DNA from: Brevundimonas mediterranea
Lineage (GTDB): Bacteria > Pseudomonadota > Alphaproteobacteria > Caulobacterales > Caulobacteraceae
NCBI RefSeq assembly: GCF_014196125.1
Contig: NZ_JACIDA010000002.1
Location: 944,494 to 1,008,493 of the forward strand
Length of the DNA: 64,000 nucleotides
Direction of reading: 5' to 3'
In this document: piece after piece, positions 7,906-16,700 of the stretch
Layout: each line of letters begins with the position of its first letter
How positions within the stretch are numbered: the stretch's first letter is position 1
Made by a program: the position numbers and the translations under genes
The notes under the pieces: model-generated
The model's database searches: none
What the model was told of the DNA's origin: nothing
What the model saw: only the letters and a program-made list of their open reading frames with translations

Positions 7906-8946
7906 TTAGAAATCGGAGAAGTCGAGCGTGATGAACGGCTTTCGCAGATCGATACCGAGATCCGTTAGATAGTCCACGATGAGGTCGTGGTACCCGTGGG
8001 TCCGGCCAGGGAAGCGGATGCTCCAATAATAGGCTTCACCGTGATTGTCGGGATCGTTCAGGTCGATCAAACGCGCCTCGGACAATAGCGCCAGATCGCC
8101 GTCGAGATCGTCCCCCCGGTAGATGCGTCGAAGCTTGGGATCGCTCATCCTGAAGTCGTCGTGGAAGCCAGCCTTACTCGCATCGCGTCGCTCCACCAGG
8201 AATTTGAAGACCTCGCGGGTCAGACGGGGCAAGACGGCAAGCCTCTTGCTCAGTTCCGCGATGACGGCTTCCGCCTCCTCCCGCTCGATCGGCGTGTCCT
8301 TGGCCTCGTAGTAGGCTACGAATTTGGCGGCGTCTGACAGCCGGGGCGTCGGCAAAGCCTCCACCAGGTTGTCGATCCCTGTCGGGAAACGCCCGTCTTC
8401 ATCAGGGATTTCCAGTTCGATCCGGACCCTTCGGGTCTCCTTCGAGACGTAGCTCTGCAGATCGACGAGGGTGTCGATCGGCAGTGACATCAAGCGCCCG
8501 CAGACGTCGTTGAAGTCCCAGACCATGTCGGCGGTGAAGCCTGCGCTTGCGAAGGGCTCGCCGGTGAATTCGTAGGAGCCCTGCTTCTCGCCGATGACGA
8601 GGATCCGGACGTTGGGGTATTTGAGCCGCTGTAGTGCGTCCATCTTCTCCAGTGTCGCCTTGACCTTGGCGGTGGTTTTATCCGCAGTCACCTGGAATGC
8701 CCACTTGCCGGCCGGGTCCCCCAGATCGAGACCCGGGTTGTTGGAGCGCTCGGCGTTGAGGTTTGTCAGGTGCAGACCGAGAACCCGGTTGAGGACTTCC
8801 TTGGCGAAGTCCTCAACGTGGATGTGAAGGTCGAAAAGATGCAGGCGGCCCCGCTGCCTCGCCTGGGCGGCGATGCCGGCCAGATCGTCGACGATTTGAC
8901 CGATCAGGTAGCCACGCGTCAGCATTCGTTTTCTCCGGGCCGCCAT
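7906..8946 (-). CDS. SMEK-like domain protein, probable defence-associated nuclease-like protein
   Basis: A 346-residue cytosolic protein. Its N-terminal 130 residues fit the family known as SMEK: LTRGYLIGQIVDDL, then NLNAERSNNPGLDLGD (62-77), then AFQVTADKTTAKV (83-95). The D...QVT arrangement resembles a PD-(D/E)xK-like core with Gln in place of Glu, which is inference. The C-terminal two-thirds has a helical region with acidic runs (IEREEAEAVIAEL) and no motif I recognise. Homologues tend to occur singly among defence genes. It stands alone here, next to the ICE border. Confidence 0.6.
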   Translation of the reverse strand: MAARRKRMLTRGYLIGQIVDDLAGIAAQARQRGRLHLFDLHIHVEDFAKEVLNRVLGLHLTNLNAERSNNPGLDLGDPAGKWAFQVTADKTTAKVKATLEKMDALQRLKYPNVRILVIGEKQGSYEFTGEPFASAGFTADMVWDFNDVCGRLMSLPIDTLVDLQSYVSKETRRVRIELEIPDEDGRFPTGIDNLVEALPTPRLSDAAKFVAYYEAKDTPIEREEAEAVIAELSKRLAVLPRLTREVFKFLVERRDASKAGFHDDFRMSDPKLRRIYRGDDLDGDLALLSEARLIDLNDPDNHGEAYYWSIRFPGRTHGYHDLIVDYLTDLGIDLRKPFITLDFSDF

Positions 8947-9316
8947 CGACCGGGTTGCTCCGGCAATTCGATTTGTAGGCAGCGATCAAGCTGTCGCCAA
9001 TCCCCACCAAATTTCGCGGGTCCGCTATGACCTGTTCTTCGAGTCCCAAGCTCAAGCGTGGCGCCGACGTGCATGCGCCGGGGCTGATGGTGACGGCGAT
9101 GACGGGACCGATCGCGCCTGATGGCCTGATCTCGGCGAGCGCCCCCGGATGCGGGACGCCCGGCGCTGCGTCTGACCGTTCGACGATCGACGCCATCGTC
9201 CGATGCGTCATCGGCAGCCCGGCTTGCCCAGGGGAGAGAGCGCCACACCACGTCTTCCGCGCCCGCTCGTCTCGCGCAAGCGGAGCGGATCCGCTTGTCG
9301 TACTGCCTTCCGGGAC
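8947..9316. other. Gap at the left edge of the ICE-type block
   Basis: About 370 bases separate the leftward SMEK-like gene from the end of the leftward SNase-like gene. Several open frames cross it, but none has recognisable content. A boundary (att) sequence of the element might be expected near here. No tRNA or integrase was found, and a direct repeat with the other end could not be tested because the right end is not identified. Confidence 0.35.
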
Positions 9317-9739
9317 TTAGTTGCCGCCTTCGCGGCCGCCGGCCTGTCGCAAAAGATCTCCAACGCGGCGGCCATTCAGCCGGCACGCGCCTATCACCCG
9401 ATCGTAGACGACGACCCTACCATTGCGGCCCCGCACGGCCACACAATCCAGATTGCGTCCACGAACGAGGTTGGAGAGCCGGTCGCGATCGACCGTGCCG
9501 GTGGGGCTGTGAAGCTCGGAAGCGTCGAAGTCCGAGAGCCGGACCTCGATCCAGGTCGCGGGGTCATTGGTTGCGCCAAGGCAAAGGCTGTCGCCGTCTC
9601 CGACGTAGCGGACCACGCCCGCGAAAGGCTCACCGGCGCGGGCCGGCAATCGCCCTTCACAAGGATCGGCAAGGGCGACAGCCGGAGCGAGGACCAGGCC
9701 GACAAGGAGCAGGCCGGCGAGCATGAAGGGCCATTTCAT
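9317..9739 (-). CDS. Secreted SNase-like (thermonuclease-family) protein
   Basis: A 140-residue protein with a signal peptide (MKWPFMLAGLLL to VALAD, cleavage near 25) and an SNase-like OB fold: RYVGDGDSLCLG, then EVRLSDFDASEL with the metal-binding Asp and RL segment, then RDRLSNLVRGRNL, then VVVYDRVIGAC. The length is short for an SNase, and the catalytic Arg-Glu pair is only partly recognisable, so activity is uncertain. Such genes are regular neighbours of radC at the edge of Caulobacterales and sphingomonad ICEs. The start at 9739 is chosen for the signal peptide. Confidence 0.75.
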   Translation of the reverse strand: MKWPFMLAGLLLVGLVLAPAVALADPCEGRLPARAGEPFAGVVRYVGDGDSLCLGATNDPATWIEVRLSDFDASELHSPTGTVDRDRLSNLVRGRNLDCVAVRGRNGRVVVYDRVIGACRLNGRRVGDLLRQAGGREGGN

Positions 9740-9846
9740 GAGCCCAACCTGAAGCCCGCGCCGTACCTCGACAACAGTGAATCGGAGAAAAAGGAAGGGC
9801 GGAGGCGGCCGCCCCGAGCGGGGGTGGAACAGTCCAGGAGCCCGTG

Positions 9847-10536
9847 ATGCGACGCTTGCCCTCATCGACGCCCCAGCCTTACGATCGTCTCTCGGCGTCG
9901 CTTGAGCTGCCGACAGACCTTCAGCCGGAGCTGGACGACGCGTCCCTACTCTCCCTGCTGATGACACGCACCTTGCCACAGCGTGACATTCCCCGGACCG
10001 TTGAGACTTTGCTGGAGGTCTTCGGCTCGGTCGCAGCCGTTGTCGCTGCCGACCCGCCGGAACTCGCCCGGGCCGCTTCACTAAATGCGACCACGATCAC
10101 CGACCTCAAATTATTGCAGCGGTTGAGTGTTCGCCTGGCCCGGTCGGAGGCTTGCCGACGTCCCGTCGTGTCGTCCTGGTCATCCCTTCTGGACTATGTC
10201 CGCTCAGCGTTGGCCCACGCGCCCCGGGAGCAGTTCCGCGCCCTTTACCTGGATCGAAAGAACGTCCTCCTTCGGGACGAATTCCTCGCAGAAGGGACCG
10301 TTGACCACGCGCCGGTCTACCCCAGGGAAGTCATCCGGCGCGCGCTCGAGGTCTCGGCCTCCGCGCTCATTCTGGTCCACAACCATCCGTCCGGCGATCC
10401 GACGCCCTCGCGCGCCGACATCGAAATGACCCGGCAGATCGTCGAGGCGGCACGCGTCTTCGGCCTGCAGGTTCACGACCATCTCGTCATCGGCCGCCAA
10501 GGCACCACGAGCTTCAAACAGCTCGGGCTGATCTGA
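9847..10536 (+). CDS. RadC/JAB-domain (MPN+) protein
   Basis: A 229-residue protein of the RadC family that accompanies mobile elements. An N-terminal helix-hairpin-helix-like region (about 35-100) is followed by the JAMM metalloprotease-type fold with HNHPSGDPTPSRAD (from residue 178), giving the HxH...S...D zinc ligands, and an upstream glutamate in EFLAEGTVDHA. The biochemical role of RadC remains disputed despite its name. A GTG precedes the ATG by one codon. The Toprim gene begins 7 bases after its stop, so the two are likely cotranscribed. Confidence 0.9.
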   Translation: MRRLPSSTPQPYDRLSASLELPTDLQPELDDASLLSLLMTRTLPQRDIPRTVETLLEVFGSVAAVVAADPPELARAASLNATTITDLKLLQRLSVRLARSEACRRPVVSSWSSLLDYVRSALAHAPREQFRALYLDRKNVLLRDEFLAEGTVDHAPVYPREVIRRALEVSASALILVHNHPSGDPTPSRADIEMTRQIVEAARVFGLQVHDHLVIGRQGTTSFKQLGLI

Positions 10537-10543
10537 GGTAGCC

Positions 10544-11449
10544 ATGACCCTTCACGCCATCGTCGCCGCCCTGGGCGGCGACCTTTACGCCGGGGGCTCC
10601 CGCGCCAGCATCCCCGCGCCCGGCCATAGCGCGGCGGACCGATCGGTTTCGCTGATGCTGGCCGATGATCGGGTCATCGTCCACGGGTTTGGCGGCGCCG
10701 ACTGGCGAGCCGCCCGGGATGACCTTCGCGTTCGAGGCTTCATCGACGACGCCGGCCGGCTCACCGGCGGCGGGCGTGGGCGGTCCTCTGCGCCCAGGCC
10801 GGATCGTCGCCTTCGTATCGAGACTGCATCGCGTCTGTGGACCGCGACGACAGAGCGACCCCCCCATGGTCCGGCGGGTCTCTATCTGCGGCGCCGCGTG
10901 GTCTCGGCCGGAGCCGCCGCTTCCAATCTCCGCCTACATTCCTCCGCGCCACTGTCGGTCTATCGGACCGGCGGACGCATGCGTCCGGCTCTGATCGCCC
11001 GGATCAGCGACGCCGACGATCGTCTGACGGCCGTCGAACTGACCTATCTCGAGACCAATGGGCTGCTCGCTGCCGGCTTGCGCCTGGCTCGTAAGACCGT
11101 GGGTCAGGTGCCCCCCGGCGCAGCCGTTCGCCTCTCGCCTGCCGCCGAATACATGCTGGTCGGCGAAGGCGTGGTCACGACCCTATCGGCCATGGACCGG
11201 TTCGGTCTTCCCGGCTGGGCCCTCATGGCCGCCAACAACCTCGCCGTCTGGTGCCCGCCCGCCTGCGTGCGCAGGGTCCTGATCGCCGCCGACCGGGGGG
11301 AGGCCGGTGAGGCTGCGGCGGCCCGGCTGCGCCGCCGCCTGGTCCATGACGGTCTTGAGGTAGAGGTGTCATGGCCCGAGCCGCCGTTCGGCGACTGGAA
11401 CGAGGTCGCGGTCGCGGCGGCATCGCAAAGGAAGGAGCGAGGGGGCTGA
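10544..11449 (+). CDS. DUF7146/Toprim-domain protein of conjugative elements
   Basis: A 301-residue protein related to the primase-like Toprim proteins of ICEs and plasmids. The N-terminal region corresponds to a DUF7146-type domain (LYLRRRVVS near 108). A Toprim domain follows with the glutamate motif LVGEGVVTTLSAM (about 205) and VLIAADRGEAGEAAA (about 245). The second acidic residue of the usual DxD is Gly here (DRG), so metal binding may be altered. It sits between radC and parB. A role in element replication or primer synthesis is inferred. Confidence 0.8.
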   Translation: MTLHAIVAALGGDLYAGGSRASIPAPGHSAADRSVSLMLADDRVIVHGFGGADWRAARDDLRVRGFIDDAGRLTGGGRGRSSAPRPDRRLRIETASRLWTATTERPPHGPAGLYLRRRVVSAGAAASNLRLHSSAPLSVYRTGGRMRPALIARISDADDRLTAVELTYLETNGLLAAGLRLARKTVGQVPPGAAVRLSPAAEYMLVGEGVVTTLSAMDRFGLPGWALMAANNLAVWCPPACVRRVLIAADRGEAGEAAAARLRRRLVHDGLEVEVSWPEPPFGDWNEVAVAAASQRKERGG

Positions 11450-11500
11450 GGGGCGCCGGAGCGGCGGGGATGGACTCCGTCGCCCGGCAGGAGAGACCTC

Positions 11501-13606
11501 ATGACCGCCCTCGTTCCCGCCATCACCCCCACAACCCCGGCTCCAGAAACCACGACCCCGGCCGTCATCTTCACGCCCGTGGAGCGCATCGTCCGTCTCG
11601 GCGATCTCGGCATCGCGCGAGAGAACCTGCGCTATGGCGAACCGCCGGACGAGGACATTCCGACCCTGGCCGCCACCCTGAAGGCGGCCGGACAGCTTCA
11701 GCCCGTCACCGTTCGCCCGGGCCGCGGCAAGAAGGAGCAGGCCTTCATGGCCCTCGACGGCCGCCGGCGCCGCCTGGCCCTGGCGATCCTGCTCGAGGCC
11801 GGCGACATCGACGAGGACTATCCGGTCCGCACGTATGTCGAGACCGATCCGGCTCGCCAGGCGGCGGCGGTGCTGCTGACCAACACCGCCGTTCCGGTCC
11901 ACGTGGCCGATGTCATCGCGGCCATCGGCCGGATGCTGAAGTCGAAGCTGACGATCACGGCCATGGCGCGGGCACTCGGTTACGACGAGATCGAGATCAA
12001 GCGATTGGCGGTCCTGTCCGGCGTCGCGCCCGCCGCTCTGGTGGCGCTGAAGGCGGGCCGCATCACCCTTCGCCAGACCCGGTTGCTGGCACGGCTGCCG
12101 GATCGCCAAGAGCAGGAGGATCTCGCCCAGATGACCTTGGACGGCCATGGGTTCCAGGAATGGCGGGTCAGCGAACGTCTCGACGACAGCCGGGTCACCA
12201 CGCGCGATCGCCGCTGCGCCCTGGTCGATCCTCGGGCCTATGCCGACGCCGGAGGCCGCACCGAGACCGACCTGTTCGGCGAACTGCCGCCTGTTCTGCT
12301 CGACCCGGACATTCTGACCGCCGTGTGGACCCGTCGCGCACGCGGGATCGCGGCCGTGTTCGAGGCCGAAGGGATCTCGGTTCACGTGACCGCTGGCCCG
12401 GAGCCAGAGCTTCCCGATGATCTTGAGGCGCTCGGTTATGTGTATGGCGGTTCACTCCCCGCCGAAGAGATGGCGCGCTACCGGGCGCAGCGGGAGGTGT
12501 TCAACGATCGGACAGAGAAGGCGCGAATCGCCCTGGCGGACGTCGAGCACCCCGACGTCGCCGATCTGGCGATCGTCGATATGATCCACGCCAAGATCGC
12601 ATCAGACCAGACTGGATGCGGGGGCCGGGTCGTGACGACGCTGGTCCTGTGGCCGGCCGCGGAGGCAGGCGTCGAAGTCCGCTGCTACACGCTCGAGGAA
12701 CCCGAGATCGACGAAGAGGATGAGGACGCCGCGCCGGAGGCCGCGCGTCGGACCTCGGCGCCACTGGCCTATGTCCCGCCGGAAGTCGAGGCTCCGGAGC
12801 CGGAGACCGATGGCGTCAACCACGCCCTTCACGCCGTGCGGACCGATGTAGCGACGCGCGGCCTGATCCGCGCCTTGGCCGACGATCCCGGGGCGGCGCT
12901 GACGGCCTTGATCGCCCGGCTGTTCACCGTCCTCGTCCGGCGCGCCCACATCGGGCGCGTGGACTCAGCCCTGGCCATCACGGCCTGTGGGTTCAATCCG
13001 GCCAATGGCCGGGTCATTGAGACCCTCGACGGGGACGTGCGTCGCCGGCTCGAAGATCGCCGTACGGCCTGGGAAGCGTCCGGCAAGACGGTGATCAGCT
13101 GGGTGCATGGGCTTGCTCACGGCGAGAAGATGGGACTGCTGGCGGAACTGACCGCCATCAGCCTCGATGTTCGCGAGGAAAAGACCTTCTCGATCCGGCG
13201 CAGCGCCCGGGCCGAGGCGGCGGAACTGGCGGCGCTGTGCCACGCGGACATCACCCTGCACTGGACGCCCGACGCCCCCTTCCTGCAGCCCCATTCCAAG
13301 GGCCTGCTGACGGGGATGCTCGAGACCATGGGGGCCGAGGACGAGCGGGCGAAGACGCTCCGCAAGACCGAGCTGGTCGACTGGGTCGCCGAACAGGCCG
13401 CGAACCGGACATGGGCCCCGGCCGCCCTGTCCTGGGCCGCTCCGGTCGATGCCGATAGCGACCCGGACGGCCCGGACATCGCGGACGAGGACGTCGTCCC
13501 CGCATCCGGCGAAGATGGGGGTGAGGTCGATGAGGACGACGAAGGGGCTGGCGCCTTCGCCGTCACACCGGCGGGCGAGGCGGCTCTGGACTCTGCCGCC
13601 GCCTGA
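11501..13606 (+). CDS. ParB/RepB/Spo0J-family DNA-binding protein of the ICE
   Basis: A 701-residue ParB-like protein. The ParB N-terminal nuclease-like/CTPase fold (about 25-125) includes ARENLRYGEPPDEDI, LKAAGQLQPVTVRPG and [11 protein letters not shown]. The KorB/HTH region (about 135-200) has ITAMARALGYDEIEIKRLA. The long C-terminal half is acidic with Asp/Glu runs and no known fold. It is about twice the length of chromosomal ParB, as usual in this ICE family. No parA lies beside it. A strong terminator follows, so it forms its own unit. Confidence 0.85.
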   Translation: MTALVPAITPTTPAPETTTPAVIFTPVERIVRLGDLGIARENLRYGEPPDEDIPTLAATLKAAGQLQPVTVRPGRGKKEQAFMALDGRRRRLALAILLEAGDIDEDYPVRTYVETDPARQAAAVLLTNTAVPVHVADVIAAIGRMLKSKLTITAMARALGYDEIEIKRLAVLSGVAPAALVALKAGRITLRQTRLLARLPDRQEQEDLAQMTLDGHGFQEWRVSERLDDSRVTTRDRRCALVDPRAYADAGGRTETDLFGELPPVLLDPDILTAVWTRRARGIAAVFEAEGISVHVTAGPEPELPDDLEALGYVYGGSLPAEEMARYRAQREVFNDRTEKARIALADVEHPDVADLAIVDMIHAKIASDQTGCGGRVVTTLVLWPAAEAGVEVRCYTLEEPEIDEEDEDAAPEAARRTSAPLAYVPPEVEAPEPETDGVNHALHAVRTDVATRGLIRALADDPGAALTALIARLFTVLVRRAHIGRVDSALAITACGFNPANGRVIETLDGDVRRRLEDRRTAWEASGKTVISWVHGLAHGEKMGLLAELTAISLDVREEKTFSIRRSARAEAAELAALCHADITLHWTPDAPFLQPHSKGLLTGMLETMGAEDERAKTLRKTELVDWVAEQAANRTWAPAALSWAAPVDADSDPDGPDIADEDVVPASGEDGGEVDEDDEGAGAFAVTPAGEAALDSAAA

Positions 13607-13620
13607 TCGTGCGTCTACGC

Positions 13621-13656
13621 AAACACCGCTCCGGCGATCTGCCGGGGCGGTGTTTT
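13621..13656 (+). terminator. Rho-independent terminator after the parB-like gene
   Basis: A 15-bp stem (AAACACCGCTCCGGC pairing with 13641-13655, one T-G wobble), loop GATCT, ending in TTTTT. It begins 15 bases after the stop. Confidence 0.9.
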
Positions 13657-13773
13657 TCTGTTGTCGCCATCAGCGCGGGTCCAACTGCCGGGAGACGGAG
13701 GAAGGGCGAGGCGAAGCGAGCCTGGAGGACCGAGAGGGAGGAGCCCTCCGCTCCAGGCGCTCGGAGCCTTCCC

Positions 13774-16700
13774 ATGTCCAAGACCCGCAACCTGTCCCTG
13801 TTCGCCGACGCCACGATCGGGGACGCCACGGCCAACATCCTGGCGGCCGCCCGCGCCCTGGCCATCCACCTCGCCCGTTCCCGCCCGCTGGATCGACGCC
13901 TCGTGGCCGACGTCATGACCACCGCCTTCGGGGCGTCGGACGCCGAGGGCGGCTGGACCTGGCGCGACGCCTATGACGCCATCGAGGCGGCGACCGTGCT
14001 TCAGATCCGCCGTCTCGCGCCCCAGATTGCGCGGCTCGAGGATGCGCCAGCCGAGATCGCCGCGCTGCTCGCCGGAGTCTCCGCGCTCGGCCTGACCCAC
14101 AGCCGGCGCAGCGAGGAACAGGTGGCGTTGGACCAGTTCTCCACCCCACCCCAGCTCGCAGCGCTCGCGGTGCTGGCGGCGCAGGTTCGGCCGGCCGACC
14201 TCGTGCTGGAGCCCTCGGCCGGGACCGGATTGCTGGCTGTAGTCGCGGAAGCGTGCGGAGGGAGCCTGACGCTGAATGAGTTTGCGCCCACGCGCGCCTC
14301 GCTGCTCGACGGGCTGTTCCCCAATGCGACGCGCCGGCGGCACGACGGCCGCCATTTGCCCGATCTCCTGACGGACGCCGGATCGTTCGACGTCGTGGTC
14401 TGCAATCCGCCCTTCTCGGATCTTCAGGCTCATCTCATCTCGTCGCTGAAGGTCTTGGCCGATGGCGGACGGATGGCGGCGATCGTGCCGCTCACCGCCC
14501 TCGCCGACACCGATCTGAGACGGGCTCTGGAACGGCACGGCGCTATGGTCGCCGCCGTGGCCTTTCCGGCGCGGGCCTTCGCCAAGCACGGTACGTCGGT
14601 GGAAACCGGCCTTCTGGTCATGGATCGGGGGGGGACAGGGATCTGGGACGGCCTTCTTCATCAGCCCGAAGATCTGGAGGCGACCGCCCGGGTCCTGGCG
14701 CGCCTCCCGGATCGCGCCACCGCCCGTCCGCGAGCACGGTTGACGCTGGACGCCGCAGCCTTCCTGGCCCCGCGCGAGCGAGGTCTCGCGCTTCCCGCAG
14801 GCCGACTGGCGTTCCTCGCCAGCTCAACGCCCTTGGCCTACGAGGTGCGGCCCTGGGCAGGGGAAGGCCGCGACGTTGGCCTTTATCAGGCCCATGCTCT
14901 GGCGCGGATGGTCCTTCCTGATCCCCGGCCCCATCCTTCGCCCCTGGTCGAGTCAGGCCCAATGGCTTCCGTCGCTCCACCTGCGCCGACGTATCGGCCG
15001 GTGTTGCCGCCCAGCTTGCGCGACGCGGGCCGGATTTCCGACGCCCAGACGGAGACGGTGATCTACGCCGGCGAGGCCCACGCGGCCTTCCTGCCCGGCC
15101 GGTTCCGTCTCGGCGAGGCCGCCCATGAGGTCATCCTCGTTCGCGACGATCAGGAGGACGTGATCCAACTTAGGCGCGGCTTCTTCCTCGGCGACGGCAC
15201 CGGCTGCGGCAAGGGCCGCCAGATCGCGGCGATCGTCGCCGACAACATGAGCCAGGGTCGGGTGAGGGCGCTCTGGCTGTCGCGCAACGACGCCCTACTG
15301 GAGGACGCCCGCCGCGACTGGGGCGCGATCGGCGGCGGCGCCCACGACGTCGTGCCGCTGTCGAGCTGGAAGCAGGGCGACGGCGTCCGGCTGGATCGCG
15401 GGATCCTGTTCACGACCTATGCGACCATGCGCCAGCCGGCGCGTGGCGGGCGGCAGTCCCGTCTCGACCAGATCGTCACCTGGCTCGGGGAGGACTTCGA
15501 CGGCGTCATCGCCTTCGACGAGGCCCACGCCATGGCCAATGCGGCCGGGGGCGGCAAGGGCGCGCGGGGAACGAAGAAGGCCTCGCTTCAGGGCATGGCC
15601 GGGCTGGCCCTGCAGAACCGGCTGCCGAATGCCCGGATCCTCTATGTCTCGGCGACCGGCGCGACCACGGCGGAGAACCTCGCCTATGCCGCCCGGCTGG
15701 GTCTATGGGGCGGGCCGGAAGCGCCCTTCATGTCCCGCGCCGACTTCCTCGACGCCATGGACCGGGGCGGGGTCGCGGCCATGGAACTGGTCGCGCGCGA
15801 GCTCAAGGCGCTCGGGCTCTATGTGGCGCGGAGCCTGTCGTTCGAGGGCGTCGAATACGACCCGCTGGTTCATCCGCTGACGCCGGACGACATCGGCATC
15901 TGGGACGCCTGGGCCGACGCTTTCCAGTTGATCCACGCCAACCTGGCCGAGGCGCTCAAGGCGACCGGCCTCAATGACGATGATGGCAAGGCGAAGAGCG
16001 GCCAGGCGGCTTCTGCGGTCCACTCCGCATTCGAGGGCGCCAAGCTGCGGTTCTTCGGTCACCTCTTGGCCGGGCTGAAGGCGCCCAGCCTGATTGCGTC
16101 CATCCGCGACGACCTCGCCTCGGACCGATCGGCCGTGGTCCAGATCGTCTCGACCAATGAGGCGGTGATGGAGCGGAGGCTGTCGTCCATCCCGCCCGAG
16201 GAGTGGAACAATCTCTCGATCGACCTGACACCGCGCGAATACGTCCTCGACTACCTCCGTGAGGCCTTCCCCATCCACCTGATGGAGGCGATCGAGGATG
16301 ACGACGGCATTGTCACCATGGTCCCGGTCATGGACGAAGGACGGCCCGCCGTCAGTCAGGAGGCGCTCGTCTTGCGCGAAGCCTTGATCGGGAAGATGGC
16401 TTGTCTGCCCGCAGTTCCCGGAGTCCTCGACGCCCTTCTTGAGGCCTTTGGCACGGACGCCGTCGCCGAGATCACCGGCCGGTCGCGCCGGGTGGTGGTG
16501 CGCGACGGTCGTCGCGTCGTCGAGCGGCGCGGCGCTTCGGCGGCGCGGGCCGAGACCGACGCCTTCATGTCGGGGCGCAAACGGGTGCTGATCTTTTCCG
16601 ACGCCGGTGGAACGGGGCGCAGTTATCATTCGGACCTCTCGGTTCCGAACCGGCAGCGGCGGGTCCACTATCTGGTCGAGCCGGGTTGGCGCGCCGACGC

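Noticed and set aside
13609..13773. N-terminal extension of the strawberry-notch protein
   Set aside because: It would read through the terminator hairpin of the parB-like gene and part of the shared leader; ATG 13774 is the natural start.
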